Below are positions 1-9,874 of a stretch of DNA of 64,000 bases, piece after piece. The translations under genes and the position numbers were made by a program. The notes beneath the pieces were generated by a model that did not search any database, had not been told where the DNA came from, and saw only the letters and a list, made by a program, of their open reading frames with translations. Numbering within the stretch: the first letter of the stretch is position 1; each line of letters opens with the position of its first letter. The DNA lies in the NCBI GenBank assembly GCA_965208275.1, contig OZ242331.1, positions 2,852,001-2,916,000 on the forward strand, written 5' to 3'. This DNA comes from Bin5 sp022827195. GTDB lineage: Bacteria > Chloroflexota > Anaerolineae > Caldilineales > Caldilineaceae.

Positions 1-244
1 TGGCGGCCGCCTTTCGCTGCTCCTCTTTGCGCATCAGGATCAGCTGGTGGCGGGTAACGAGCGGATTGTGGTTGCCCTTGTCGCCGTTGGTCAGAATCAT
101 GTAGGTGACCTCGATACCCTGGCGCGCCATCTGTATAGTCGATCCGGCGCACGAGAAATCAGGGTCATCCGGATGCGCCATTATTATCAGTACACGCTTC
201 ACCTCAGCCCAGTCCGGGGGCTTCACTTCGCGGGAATCGGTCAT
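1..244 (-). CDS. PIG-L family deacetylase, N-terminal part (runs off the window)
   Basis: Translating the minus strand from the ATG at 244-242 gives 81 residues and the frame stays open to the window edge. Residues 20-26 read IIMAHPDDPDF, the zinc-binding AHPDD signature of the LmbE/PIG-L N-acetylglucosaminyl deacetylase family; the following TNGDKG is also typical. Members remove acetyl groups from GlcNAc-type substrates such as glycolipids, mycothiol/bacillithiol precursors or antibiotic intermediates; which substrate applies cannot be told from the N-terminus. The C-terminal His of the metal site lies outside the window. It follows the ferredoxin gene on the same strand after a terminator hairpin, so it is probably transcribed separately. 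Confidence 0.8.
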   Translation of the reverse strand, partial: MTDSREVKPPDWAEVKRVLIIMAHPDDPDFSCAGSTIQMARQGIEVTYMILTNGDKGNHNPLVTRHQLILMRKEEQRKAAA

Positions 245-287
245 TTGTTTTACTCCTGAGTCTGCGGAAGGGTCTTCCGACAGAAAA

Positions 288-307
288 GCCCCTGCGGGAG
301 CAGGGGC
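288..307 (-). terminator. Rho-independent terminator after the ferredoxin gene
   Basis: A perfect 8-bp stem (GCCCCTGC / GCAGGGGC) closes a 4-base loop, and read on the minus strand it is followed directly by TTTTCTG. It lies between the ferredoxin stop and the PIG-L start, both on the minus strand, as expected for a terminator of the ferredoxin transcript. Confidence 0.6.
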
Positions 308-438
308 GGAATCACAGATCGAACGAACCGGCTCCGCCTTTCGTCGTCCCTCCATCTACGCTCTCTGGACGAAGACGTCACCCACTTCAGAGCACCCGAC
401 TTAGGGAGAGCAGGCACGCGCGAAGAAGCTGATTTTGG

Positions 439-714
439 TCAGACCATATCGAGCGCCGCGTATCCGGGTCCTTCCTCGAAGTACATCGCGTTCAACTCGG
501 TCGTGTAAGCATACTCCTCCGGCAAGTCCTCCTCCGGGAGGATGGCATCGGTCGGACATTCGGGAACGCAGGCACCGCAGTCGATGCAAGTTTCCGGGTC
601 AATATAGTACCAGGGCCATTCCTCTTCCGGCATCCCTGGGATAATGCATTCCACGGGGCAGACTTCTACGCAGGCACCGTCCCGAATGCACAGATCAAAG
701 ATTACATGGGTCAT
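439..714 (-). CDS. Two-cluster (7Fe/8Fe type) ferredoxin
   Basis: This is a 91-residue soluble electron carrier with two iron-sulfur cluster motifs. The first is atypical (C9-x5-C15-x3-C19-P, then C23), the spacing found in 7Fe ferredoxins of the Thermus type where this site binds a 3Fe-4S cluster. The second is a classical CxxCxxCxxxCP motif around residues 43-55 (CIDCGACVPECP). Acidic residues dominate the C-terminal half (PEEDLPEEY), typical of the family. The ATG at 714 has a good upstream GAGGAG ribosome site. Length and motif order match the family well. Its partner oxidoreductase is not evident in the neighbourhood. Confidence 0.9.
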   Translation of the reverse strand: MTHVIFDLCIRDGACVEVCPVECIIPGMPEEEWPWYYIDPETCIDCGACVPECPTDAILPEEDLPEEYAYTTELNAMYFEEGPGYAALDMV

Positions 715-923
715 TGGTTAGGCTCCTCTGTCAAACTGAGTAAGACCGCAATGTGAATCGGAAACTCTTTGTACATGTTTGCCTACGATTCTAATGCACC
801 ATACAACAGACACAATTACCAATGCAAATCTTTCTAATGATATTTTGCTTAAGGCCGGTTGTCCCCAGGGCAATTGCATCTAAACTGAGTTGAGAAATGG
901 TAAGGTGACACTGAAGAGGCGAT

Positions 924-1265
924 TTGATACGAGTGAGAGTCCTTTCAATAGACAAGGGGACCGCGACCGCACGGGCGACTCAGGAATTTCAGAACGCGCG
1001 GGCACAGGCAAATCAGACCACCATTGCGCAGAACGCCATGAACGCGACTGCATTGGCGCCGGACGACCGGACCGCCCGGACGCAGGCGCGGGCAACCCCG
1101 ACAGCGACCGCGCAGGAAAGCTGGACAGAGAAAATACCGTCGCGCTTCCTGGTTCGCCGTTTTCTGCGCCCACTCCCGGTTGTGCTGTTTGGGGGGGCGA
1201 AGCCGTCGCCGTCGAAACAGCCAGTCACAGACGTCAGCGAGGTTGATTATCCACCCCAGCCGTAA
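924..1265 (+). other. Weak ORF with Ala/Thr/Gln-rich low-complexity sequence
   Basis: The 715-1324 interval has no convincing gene. This frame (TTG start, 113 codons) contains a stretch of about 50 residues rich in Ala, Thr, Gln and Asn (for example ATPTATAQ) that resembles the low-complexity linkers of large Chloroflexota surface or WD40 proteins. Another long frame overlaps it and no clear ribosome site is visible, so it may be a fragment of an older, longer gene or chance coding in GC-rich DNA. Confidence 0.25.
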
Positions 1266-1324
1266 GACGTCGCTGGAAGCTTGGCCGGTGCGATCCGGTT
1301 GCCCGTCCTCTCTTTACCGTTCCG

Positions 1325-1552
1325 GTGATCAGCGATAAGATCGTATGGCGCGTCCTTGTCGCCTATCTCGGCGTGGACTCTGTTCCCTTGCTAAGCTCCA
1401 AGCCAATTGTTCTGGCCGAACTCAGCCGGGCCGCTCTCCGGCATATAACACAGGAAAGCGGCCATGAAGCGGAAAGCGCCCAGGCGCAAGTAGAGGATGC
1501 GGTTAACGAGTTGCTGTCCCCCCTGCTGGCACAGGCTATCGAGAGCGGCTAG
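1325..1552 (+). CDS. Small hypothetical protein
   Basis: A 75-residue ORF, not recognised. It is Leu/Ala-rich and probably helical, with a Gln/Glu-rich C-terminal half (EAESAQAQVEDAVNELL) that could form an amphipathic helix. No signal peptide or membrane segment is seen. It is the first of three small same-strand ORFs before an IS982 remnant; the run resembles the short genes of a mobile or phage-derived segment. Codon use is plausible, but the call rests only on an open frame. Confidence 0.35.
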   Translation: MISDKIVWRVLVAYLGVDSVPLLSSKPIVLAELSRAALRHITQESGHEAESAQAQVEDAVNELLSPLLAQAIESG

Positions 1553-1649
1553 CAGGTGGACTTTCCCGGCGCCTACTGGATGCGGGCCGAGGTGAAAGAG
1601 GTCGCGGACGCTGGCAGTTGGGATCGGGCATGCCAACACCGGCGCGGGC

Positions 1650-1943
1650 GTGCTGGTCGCTCTTGCGGTATCCCCGGGCCCAAGCCACAAGTTGCCGGTC
1701 TTGCTTGTCAGCACGGCGGACTTGGCTTCGCGCTTGCGGACGGCTGGACCTGACCGCGCGCGCGGCAAAGAGAATCCGGACCTGTTTCGGATCGCAAGAG
1801 AGATCGATGATCTGGAAAGGTGCATCGCGTGGACGCGGCTGGAACTCTGGGAGCGGCATCATCGGAAAACGGGCGAGATTCTGCGCGCGATTCTTAAGGA
1901 TGAACGGGCCTACTGGTCTTCTGCTTACAGGAGTGAACTGTGA
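1650..1943 (+). CDS. Small hypothetical protein, helical C-terminal half
   Basis: 97 residues from a GTG start. The N-terminal third is hydrophobic, and the rest is charged and likely helical (REIDDLERCIAWTRLELW). The stop codon overlaps the GTG of the next ORF by 4 bases (GTGA), a hallmark of translational coupling that argues both are real genes. The frame is open further upstream, so the true start is uncertain. Function not recognised. Confidence 0.4.
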   Translation: MLVALAVSPGPSHKLPVLLVSTADLASRLRTAGPDRARGKENPDLFRIAREIDDLERCIAWTRLELWERHHRKTGEILRAILKDERAYWSSAYRSEL

Positions 1944-2230
1944 CGGGCTGGAAGTTGACGCGACGCGGGGATTACATCAACGGCGATCTTGCGAACCGGA
2001 CACTGGCGGCGGTTGTCGCGTTGGAACGCTCCGGCCTATGGTCTTACGTTTTGCGGGATCGGGCTACGGGCGAAGACCAGGGACGGGGCGCGAACTATCC
2101 GACCGACCAGGGGGCGATGGACGCAGCGGAAGCCGAAGCCGCGCCGGTTGAGCCGCACAGGGCGCCGGCCGCGCAAGTGATCGACTTCATGCAGGCGAAG
2201 CAGAGGGGCGAATATGGATCGGGCGGATGA
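1940..2230 (+). CDS. Small hypothetical protein coupled to the preceding ORF
   Basis: 96 residues starting at a GTG that overlaps the stop of the upstream ORF. The N-terminal half (GWKLTRRGDYINGDLANR) looks like a small folded domain of the kind often found beside phage or plasmid genes, followed by an Ala/Pro-rich stretch and a short helical tail. No family was recognised. An IS982 fragment begins 12 bases downstream, so the 3' context is disturbed. Confidence 0.45.
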   Translation: MTGWKLTRRGDYINGDLANRTLAAVVALERSGLWSYVLRDRATGEDQGRGANYPTDQGAMDAAEAEAAPVEPHRAPAAQVIDFMQAKQRGEYGSGG

Positions 2231-2242
2231 TCGGTAGTTCGA

Positions 2243-2400
2243 GTTGACCAGCGCAAGAATGTCCCGTAGATTGAACATACCGGTCATCGCAGCACGACCA
2301 ACTCTATCGTCAATCCCGTCGCCGGGTTGATTGCCTACATTAGGCAAGCCAGGAAGCCATCTCTGCATCTCCCTGACAAAAATATGGCCCTCTTTCCATT
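2243..2400 (+). mobile_element. IS982-family transposase remnant (C-terminal part)
   Basis: This stretch aligns base for base with the last part of the intact IS982 transposase at 36774-37655 (region encoding VDQLKN...IEHT.HRSTTN...GLIAY). Frame-breaking changes and a stop are present, so it is dead. It ends 33 bases before a lipoprotein gene and may have supplied or disrupted that gene's upstream region. Confidence 0.8.
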
Positions 2401-2432
2401 GGGACAAAGAATCGGCTGAAAGGGAATAGACC

Positions 2433-3047
2433 ATGACCCTGCGCATATTGGGCTGCGCTCTGTTTGCCCTTCTGCTTGCAGCTGCCTGCATTCCGCAAAG
2501 CTTGCCAAGCGATTCGTCTTCGGCCTCCATTCCACCACCGCCAACCCTTACGGCGCAGGCGTCAGCGTCCGCCCAAATTCCAACCCCTCAATCCGTCGAG
2601 ACTCCCACCACCGTGCAGCCGGCCGATGCCCCTGCCATCCCGTCGGGCGAATGCGTTGTGTTCGGCGCCCCGCCTCCCACTCTTCCTGATACCGATTGCC
2701 GGGCTTGGGACATGCTCCATTCGCTTGTGGTCATGACGAACATGATGGTGAATGAAAATGAACCTCTTGCCGCATCAGAACTCCTCGCGCTCGAAACGGA
2801 GCTGACCCCCCGCTATGTCCAGGCGAATCTCAACTGTGGAGAATGGGTTGAACCACTGGACTATGAACCGCTTACAGACTACATTGGCATGCTCTCATAC
2901 TTTGGGATCGAGCACTATGGATACGACCCTCCCTCCCTTCTCCGTCATCTTATCAACGAAGCTGCCGCCGAAGAGTTTGTTCAGCGCGTCGAGTCGATCG
3001 GATGCGTCAAGGGCCTGCTCATGCTCTTCGTCGAATATACTGAATGA
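2433..3047 (+). CDS. Hypothetical lipoprotein
   Basis: 204 residues. The N-terminus is a clear lipoprotein signal: a short start, hydrophobic core and lipobox LAAAC with the modified Cys near residue 19. A Pro/Ser/Thr-rich linker (about 20-75) precedes a small mostly helical domain with Cys residues at about 74, 89, 136 and 194 that could form two disulfides on the outer face of the membrane. An AAAGGGAA ribosome site lies upstream of the ATG. No known domain recognised. It is one of several unrelated-looking small lipoproteins in the window. Confidence 0.75.
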   Translation: MTLRILGCALFALLLAAACIPQSLPSDSSSASIPPPPTLTAQASASAQIPTPQSVETPTTVQPADAPAIPSGECVVFGAPPPTLPDTDCRAWDMLHSLVVMTNMMVNENEPLAASELLALETELTPRYVQANLNCGEWVEPLDYEPLTDYIGMLSYFGIEHYGYDPPSLLRHLINEAAAEEFVQRVESIGCVKGLLMLFVEYTE

Positions 3048-3267
3048 ATGGACAAGGTTTAGTCGCGAAAACTGAAATTCGAGAGGGCTCGAAAGAAGGC
3101 GTATTCTGATTCGCCGACTGCATTTGCTCCGTCGGCGCCGGAACGTGACAGGCATACGACCCGGGCTGAAGACCGGCTCGGAATCGCACGCGGCACACTC
3201 AGTAACCGGCGGAATCGTTCCTGCCATCGCAGGCTCTGCCGGACTGCACCCGAAAGAGAAAACACCC

Positions 3268-6200
3268 ATGATTCGCCGTTCTCACCTGTTGATACTGCTC
3301 ATACTACCGGCGTTGGCGGCCCTGAGCTGCGCTCGAAATGGATCAGGCGGCGGCCTGAGCGCGGTTAGCGATGGTCCATCCGAGATAGATGTCGAGATTG
3401 AACCGTCCGAATATGAAGTCGACGACTATTTCGAGGGCGAGTGGCCGCCTCTCGAAGACTCGCTCTCTCCGCCCTTTGTCCTCAGCGAGGGCGGGCCCGA
3501 TTGGGACGCCGGCGAAGCGCGTCCGCCCCTCGCGCAGACGAAACCGCTCACGCCGGAACAGGTCCGGACTCTGCTGAGCCGCCTGCCGCCCGTTCAAGAG
3601 CAGGAGGGCGACGTCGAGCAGGTGCGCCTGCCCCACCAGGTCCTCCCGCCCCCCCGGCCCGGCGTCGAAGTGGAGCTGCCCTTCCCGCCGCCGCAGGCCG
3701 CTTCCCTGCCCGATGCCCTTGCCGACGCGCCTCTGGCCGTTTTGCGCTATTCGCCCGAGGGAGACGTGCCGCTGGCCCCCCAGCTGAGTATCACCTTCAA
3801 CCAGCCGATGGTCCCTCTAACCAGCCACCGCGAACTGGCCCGTGAGGAGGTACCGGTCAGGCTGTCCCCCGAACCGCCGGGCCGCTGGCGCTGGGTGGGC
3901 GCGCAGACGCTCTTTTTCGAGGCCGGCGCCGCAGGCCCCGCTCGCATGCCCATGGCGACCGAGTACACGGTCGAAATCCCAGCGGGCACACAATCTGCCG
4001 GCGGCCGGAAACTGGCGGAGCCCGTCGGCTGGACCTTCCGCACGCCGCCGCCCACGCTGCAGTTGGCGCATCCCACCAGCCGTTCTCTCGGTGTGGCGCC
4101 TGTCTTCTATGCATCATTCGACCAGAGAATCGACCCTGCGGCCGTCCTCGAGCACGCGCAGGTGACTGCCCGCGGCGTCAGCTACGCGCTGCGCTTGGCG
4201 ACCGAAGATGAGATCGCTGCCGACACGCGGGTTCAACGCCTGGCTGCGGCAGCCCCTCCCGACCGCTGGCTGGCTTTCGTCGCCGTGGAGCCTCTCCCGC
4301 GCGACGCGACCGTCACAGTCACCTTCGGCACGGGCACGCCCTCCCTCGAGGGCCCGCTCGTCAGCGCGCGCCCTCAGAGCTACAGCTTCCATACGCCCGG
4401 CCCGTTCGCGCTGCGGCAACATCGGTGCGGCTGGTCAGACGGCAGCCGCTGTCAGCCCGGCGAGCCCTGGCTTCTGCGCTTCAACAATCCCGTCGACTTC
4501 GTAAGATTCGACCCTGCCCTCATCTCCGTCGAACCGGAACCTGCCGCCGTCTCCTACGAAGTCTACGACCACGAAATCTGGATTCAGGCAATCACGCGCG
4601 GCAACACGACCTACACTGTCACCCTGGACGCCGAACTGACCGACCGCTTCGACCAGACGCTGGCTGCGGAACTGCAGGTGCGGTTCGAGGTCGGCCCGGC
4701 CGAGGCCTTCCTGACCGCCAAGGCCGGCGGCCCGATTACAACCCTGGACCCGTATGCCAGGCCCGTTTTCCCGATCTACACGCTCAACCTCAACGCGGTC
4801 AAGGTGCGCGCCTTTCGCGTTGCCGCGGAGCAGTACGTCGACTATCTCCTTTGGCGCCATGACCACCGCAACGATGACCGGCAGGATCCACCAGGGGAGC
4901 TTGTTATGCAGCGCACGCTGCAGCTGGACTCCCAGGCCGACGCAGTGCTGGAGACGAACATCGATCTCGCCGCCGCCCTCGACGGCGAAACCGGCCACCT
5001 CATCCTCTACGTCGAGCCGCAGAGCGGTTTGCTCGCTTCTCTCTTCAACCAACGGCTACGGGAAATGCGCGTCGTCAGCTGGGTTCAGGTGACCGGAATC
5101 GGCCTGGACGCCTTCGTCGATGATGATGAGATCTACGTCTGGACAAACCGACTGGCCGACGGCGCACCGCTGCCGGGCGTGCGCGTGACCCTCTGGCCCC
5201 AGGAGCTGCACGGCACGACCGACGAGACCGGTTCTGCCCTGTTGTCGCTCCCGCAAGACAGCGCGCAGCTGCTCATCGCCCGCGCCGGCGATGACACGGC
5301 ATTTCTGCCCGAAAACCGTTACGAATTCTACCGCACCGAGAGCGGCTGGAACGGCTGGCGGCGGCGGGACGCAGCCGCCGAAGCCCGCTACTACGTCTTC
5401 GACGACCGCAAGATCTACCGTCCGGGCGAGACCGTCAGCGTCAAGGGCTGGATGCGCCTGATCGAACGCAGCCCGGAGGGCGACGTGAGCCTGGTCCGCC
5501 AAGGCGGCCCGGACCGGCTCAGCTATGTTGTGCGTGACGAGTCGAACAATCGCATCGACGCCGGCTCCGTACCCCTCAACGCGCTCGGGGGTTTTCATTT
5601 CCAGTTCGACCTGCCCGAAAACGTCAACCTGGGATACGCCTGGATCGAGTTGGAACCGGCCGCCGGCTTCCCCGCCGCGGACGAAGCCCGCCACTACCAC
5701 GAGTTCCAGATCCAGGAGTTTCGCCGCCCTGAGTTCGAAGTCAGCGCCCGTGTCAGCGAAGGCCCCCACGTCGCCGGCGACCGCGCGCTCGCGACCGTCA
5801 GCGCCGGCTACTTTGCCGGCGGCCCGCTGCCGAACGCCGAAGTGGCTTGGGAGGTCGAGGCGACGTCAGGCGCCTACGAGCCGCCCAACTGGTCCGGCTT
5901 CATCTTCGGCAAATGGTTGCCGTGGTGGGGCCATGAAGAAGAGTCCGGTTACCTCGGCCGCGCCGCCTTCACCTCGCGCACAGGCGCCGCCGGCGAGCAC
6001 AGCCTGCGCATCGACTTTTTGACCGGCGTAAACGCCGGGAACGGCTCCGATCTGCCTGGCCGGGAGAACGTGCGGCCCTTTCCGGTCCACGTCAACGCCC
6101 GCGCGACCGTGTTCGACGTGAACCGGCAGGCGTGGAGCAGCGGCGCCGGCCTGCTCCTGCATCCGGCTGACCTCTACGTCGGCCTGCGCACCGAGCGCTA

Positions 6201-9200
6201 CTTCGTCGAGCAGGGCGAGCCGCTCTCGGTTGAAGTCGTCGTCACCGACATCGACGGCAATGCGGTCGCGGGCCATGGCGCGGTCGTGCGCGCCGCGCGG
6301 CTGGGCTGGGTCTATCGGGAAGGCGGATGGCGGGAGATCGAGAAGGAGGCGCAGGAGTGCACGGTAGAAACAACCGGCGCGGCCGCGCCGGACGACAACG
6401 AAGGCAACTTTGCCGCCTGCGCCTTTGAAACGCCCCTTGGCGGCGAGTACCGCATCACCGCCACCGTTACTGACGGAGCCGGTCGTCGCAACCGCACCGA
6501 GCTGATTCGCTGGGTGAGCGGCGGTCAGCGGCCGCCGAGCGGCAACGTGGCGCGGGAAGAGCTGCAGCTCATCCCCGACGGCGAGGCATACGCGCCCGGG
6601 GAGACCGCTCAAATCCTGGTGCAGGCGCCCTTCTTCCCCGCCGAAGGCCTTGTCACACTGCGCCGCGACGGTCTCGTTTCCAGCCAGCGCTTCACGATGG
6701 ACGGCCCAACCCACACCTTGCGCGTGCCGATCGAGGAGCAGTACGCGCCCAACATTCACGTGCAGGTCAACCTGGTCGGGTCAGCCGTGCGCGTCGATGG
6801 CGCGGGCAATGAGCTTCCTGCCGCGCCCCGCCGCCCCGCCTACGCGCGCGGCCGGCTCAACCTGTCGATTCCGCCCCTGAGCCGCACACTGCAGGTCGAC
6901 GCGACCCCGCGTGCGCTGAAACTGGAGCCCGGCGCCGAGACAACAATCGACGTATCGGCGCGGGATGCAAGCGGCGCGCCGGTGGCCGGCGCCGAATTCG
7001 CCGTCGTGGTCGTGGATGAGGCGATCCTGGCCCTGACCGGCTATCAGCTGCTCGACCCCGTAAGCGTCTTTTACAGCGATCGCGGCCGCGGGGTCGGCGA
7101 CCACCACAGTCGCGCCGACCTGGTGCTGGCGAGTCCGCAGGCGCTGCCGGGGGCAACACCCGCGCCAACCGGTACGCCGCAACCGCAACAACCGCGTCCC
7201 GAAATGCTAAGGCAGACGTTTGCGCTTGAGGCGTCGGCCCCGGCCATGGCGGAGATGGCAATGGGTGATGACATGGCCGAAGAGTCGATGGACACCGACG
7301 GCGGCGGCGAGGCGATTCGCGTCAGGCTGAACTACGACCCGCTCGCCCTCTTCGCGCCCGAGGTTCGTACCGACGCCGACGGGCAGGCCAGCGTTTCCGT
7401 CACTCTGCCCGACAACCTCACCCGCTATCGCGTCATGGTGGTGGCCGTGGCCGGCGGCAAGTTCTTCGGCAGCGCCGCGTCCAACCTCACTGCGCGGCTG
7501 CCGCTGATGGTACGCCCTTCCGCGCCCCGTTTCCTCAACTTCGGCGACAGCTTCGAACTGCCGGTCGTGCTGCAAAACCAGACCGACGCGGCGATGGTGA
7601 CACACGTGGTCGTCCGCGCGACCAACGCCGATTTGGTGGCGGAAAGCGGCGGGAGTGAAGCGGTCGGCTACGCGCTGGAGGTGCCCGCCAACGACCGTGT
7701 CGAGGTACGCTTTCCAACACAGACCGCCGGCGCAGGCACGGCCCGTTTCCAGTTTGCCGCGGTCGCCGCCAATCAGCCTGCGATCGCCGACGCGGCCGAG
7801 ATCGACCTGCCGGTATTCACACCCGCAACCACCGAGGCCTTTGCCGTCTACGGTGAGATCGACGCCAGCGGCGCGGTCCTGCAGACTTTGCGGCCACCGA
7901 CTGATGCAGTCCCGAGCTACGGCGGCCTGGAAGTAACGATCTCCTCAACCGCGCTGCAGGCGCTGACCGACGCCTTCATTTATCTCGTGCGCTACCCCTA
8001 CGAATGCTCCGAGCAGATCGCCTCCCGCATCCTCGGCGTGGCCGCGCTGCGCGACGTATTGACGGCGTTCGACGCGGAGGGGCTGCCGACGCCCGCCGAG
8101 ATCGAGATAATGATGGACAGCGATCTGCAGACGCTGCAGGCCTTACAGGACTACGGCGGCGGCTTTCCCATCTGGCGGCGCGGCGGCGAAGTCTGGCCCT
8201 TTCACAGCATCCACGTCGCCCATGCTCTTGCCCGCGCCCGGTTGAAGGGCTACGCGGTTCCGGAAGACATGCTGAGCCGCTCGCTTGACTATTTGCGCAC
8301 CATCGAGGACCACTTCCCCTCCTGGTACGGGGCCGGCGTCCGTCGCGGTCTTTCCTCCTACGCCCTCTATGTGCGCAAACTGCTTGAAGACGATGATCCA
8401 TCCAAGGCAAGAAGGCTGATCAACGAAGCCGGTTTGGAAAACCTCTCGCTTGAAAGCGTCGGCTGGCTTCTCTTCGTGCTCAGCGACGATCCGGCCTCCC
8501 ACCGGACGGTCGCAGAGATGCGGCGCTTCCTCAACAACCGCGTGACGGAGACCGCCGGCGCGGCCACGGTCGCCTCCGGCTACGGCGACGGCGCATACCT
8601 GCTGCTCCATTCCAGCCGCCGCGCCGACGCCGTCCTGTTGGAGGCGCTCGTCGTCGACCAGCCCGACCGCGACCTGATTACAAAGCTGGTGCGCGGGCTG
8701 CTGGGGCACCGCACCGCAGGCCGCTGGAGCAATACGCAGGAAAACGTCTGGGTGCTCCTGGCGCTGGACCGCTACTTCAACGCCTTCGAGTCACAGACGC
8801 CCGACTTCGTCGCCCGCATCTGGCTGGGCGAGCGGTACGCGGGCGGCCATGCCTTCGAAGGCCGCTCAACCGAAAACGTCGCTCTCGGCCTCCCGATGCA
8901 GTACCTCCAGACAAGCGCGGATGAAACCGACGGCGACCTTCCCCTGACTCTGCAGAAGGAGGGCCAGGGACGGCTCTACTACCGGCTGGGTCTGCGCTAT
9001 GCGCCCCTCGACCTGCGCCTGAACGCCGCCGATCGTGGCTTCACTGTCGAGCGAGTCTACGAGGCTGTCGACGATCCGGCCGACGTGCGCCGCGACGAAG
9101 ACGGCGTATGGCGCATCCGCGCCGGCGCCCGCGTGCGCGTCAAACTTGTAATGGCGGCCCCCTCGCGCCGCGTTCACGTAGCCCTGGTTGACCCGCTGCC

Positions 9201-9504
9201 CGCCGGATTGGAGATCCTAAATCCCGAACTCGCAGTCACCGGAAACCTGGGGGACGAGCCGAACCGGAACCGCGGACGATGGTGGGGGGGAACCTGGTAT
9301 CGGCATCAGAACCTGCGCGACGAGCGGGCCGAGGCCTTCACCCCATACCTGTGGGCCGGTGTCTACCAATACAGCTACATGGCCAGGGCCACGACCCCCG
9401 GCGTTTTCGTGGCGCCCCCCGCCAAGGCCGAAGAGATGTACGCGCCGGAGACCTTCGGAAGATCGGGGACGGATTGGGTCGTTGTCGAGGTGAACGAAGA
9501 GTAA
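3268..9504 (+). CDS. Alpha-2-macroglobulin family lipoprotein with thioester
   Basis: 2078 residues, anchored by a lipoprotein signal (lipobox LSC, Cys near residue 20). An upstream in-frame start exists, but the ATG at 3268 gives the proper signal peptide. Order seen: Pro-rich linker; a bacterial Ig-like (Big_5-type) domain near 150-250; a long series of macroglobulin-type beta domains; a Pro/Met/Glu-rich variable stretch near 1290-1345; the conserved central A2M region; then the thioester motif YECSEQ with Cys1580 and Gln1583, followed by the alpha-helical thioester domain and a C-terminal receptor-like domain. Bacterial relatives (E. coli YfhM, about 1650 residues) are thought to trap invading proteases and protect the envelope, often beside penicillin-binding protein 1C; no such gene is adjacent. 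The larger size is typical of the long lipoprotein subgroup. Confidence 0.9.
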   Translation: MIRRSHLLILLILPALAALSCARNGSGGGLSAVSDGPSEIDVEIEPSEYEVDDYFEGEWPPLEDSLSPPFVLSEGGPDWDAGEARPPLAQTKPLTPEQVRTLLSRLPPVQEQEGDVEQVRLPHQVLPPPRPGVEVELPFPPPQAASLPDALADAPLAVLRYSPEGDVPLAPQLSITFNQPMVPLTSHRELAREEVPVRLSPEPPGRWRWVGAQTLFFEAGAAGPARMPMATEYTVEIPAGTQSAGGRKLAEPVGWTFRTPPPTLQLAHPTSRSLGVAPVFYASFDQRIDPAAVLEHAQVTARGVSYALRLATEDEIAADTRVQRLAAAAPPDRWLAFVAVEPLPRDATVTVTFGTGTPSLEGPLVSARPQSYSFHTPGPFALRQHRCGWSDGSRCQPGEPWLLRFNNPVDFVRFDPALISVEPEPAAVSYEVYDHEIWIQAITRGNTTYTVTLDAELTDRFDQTLAAELQVRFEVGPAEAFLTAKAGGPITTLDPYARPVFPIYTLNLNAVKVRAFRVAAEQYVDYLLWRHDHRNDDRQDPPGELVMQRTLQLDSQADAVLETNIDLAAALDGETGHLILYVEPQSGLLASLFNQRLREMRVVSWVQVTGIGLDAFVDDDEIYVWTNRLADGAPLPGVRVTLWPQELHGTTDETGSALLSLPQDSAQLLIARAGDDTAFLPENRYEFYRTESGWNGWRRRDAAAEARYYVFDDRKIYRPGETVSVKGWMRLIERSPEGDVSLVRQGGPDRLSYVVRDESNNRIDAGSVPLNALGGFHFQFDLPENVNLGYAWIELEPAAGFPAADEARHYHEFQIQEFRRPEFEVSARVSEGPHVAGDRALATVSAGYFAGGPLPNAEVAWEVEATSGAYEPPNWSGFIFGKWLPWWGHEEESGYLGRAAFTSRTGAAGEHSLRIDFLTGVNAGNGSDLPGRENVRPFPVHVNARATVFDVNRQAWSSGAGLLLHPADLYVGLRTERYFVEQGEPLSVEVVVTDIDGNAVAGHGAVVRAARLGWVYREGGWREIEKEAQECTVETTGAAAPDDNEGNFAACAFETPLGGEYRITATVTDGAGRRNRTELIRWVSGGQRPPSGNVAREELQLIPDGEAYAPGETAQILVQAPFFPAEGLVTLRRDGLVSSQRFTMDGPTHTLRVPIEEQYAPNIHVQVNLVGSAVRVDGAGNELPAAPRRPAYARGRLNLSIPPLSRTLQVDATPRALKLEPGAETTIDVSARDASGAPVAGAEFAVVVVDEAILALTGYQLLDPVSVFYSDRGRGVGDHHSRADLVLASPQALPGATPAPTGTPQPQQPRPEMLRQTFALEASAPAMAEMAMGDDMAEESMDTDGGGEAIRVRLNYDPLALFAPEVRTDADGQASVSVTLPDNLTRYRVMVVAVAGGKFFGSAASNLTARLPLMVRPSAPRFLNFGDSFELPVVLQNQTDAAMVTHVVVRATNADLVAESGGSEAVGYALEVPANDRVEVRFPTQTAGAGTARFQFAAVAANQPAIADAAEIDLPVFTPATTEAFAVYGEIDASGAVLQTLRPPTDAVPSYGGLEVTISSTALQALTDAFIYLVRYPYECSEQIASRILGVAALRDVLTAFDAEGLPTPAEIEIMMDSDLQTLQALQDYGGGFPIWRRGGEVWPFHSIHVAHALARARLKGYAVPEDMLSRSLDYLRTIEDHFPSWYGAGVRRGLSSYALYVRKLLEDDDPSKARRLINEAGLENLSLESVGWLLFVLSDDPASHRTVAEMRRFLNNRVTETAGAATVASGYGDGAYLLLHSSRRADAVLLEALVVDQPDRDLITKLVRGLLGHRTAGRWSNTQENVWVLLALDRYFNAFESQTPDFVARIWLGERYAGGHAFEGRSTENVALGLPMQYLQTSADETDGDLPLTLQKEGQGRLYYRLGLRYAPLDLRLNAADRGFTVERVYEAVDDPADVRRDEDGVWRIRAGARVRVKLVMAAPSRRVHVALVDPLPAGLEILNPELAVTGNLGDEPNRNRGRWWGGTWYRHQNLRDERAEAFTPYLWAGVYQYSYMARATTPGVFVAPPAKAEEMYAPETFGRSGTDWVVVEVNEE

Positions 9505-9589
9505 AGTGTGCGGTCGTGCACAGTGACATAGGACCGGCGCAAGTACGCTATCTCCGGCTTGATCGCGCAATCCGGGTCTGGCCAATCGT

Positions 9590-9742
9590 CTTACTGCCTT
9601 CACGCGGTTTCACGGCAACCCGGACCTTGTGGGTTGCCGTGATTCGCCGCCGTTTATGAACATCGTACCGCCCCTCTACAGTCTGGGTGGACTGCTCCAT
9701 TGTACTCCTTAGCTTGTGGTCCAGTTTTTGGAGCCCACTTCA
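9590..9742 (-). mobile_element. Degenerate 5' end of an IS3-family element
   Basis: Read on the minus strand this begins with the same terminal sequence as the IS3 element at 37809-39089 (GGACCACAAGCTAAGG core) and continues into a badly mutated copy of the first codons of orfA, with a frameshift and an early stop. It lies just after the macroglobulin gene. A second degenerate copy of the same junction is found at 46265-46500. Confidence 0.7.
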
Positions 9743-9874
9743 AAAATCTTCTGGGAGAACTGGGTCGAATGTGTAGCGGTTTGGGTTTATGGGGACAAAT
9801 ATGAGGCCCACAGTTTAACCTTCAACCAAAGTGAAGACCTTTTGAGCTTCCCAGTAGAACAGAAGAGATAAGAC

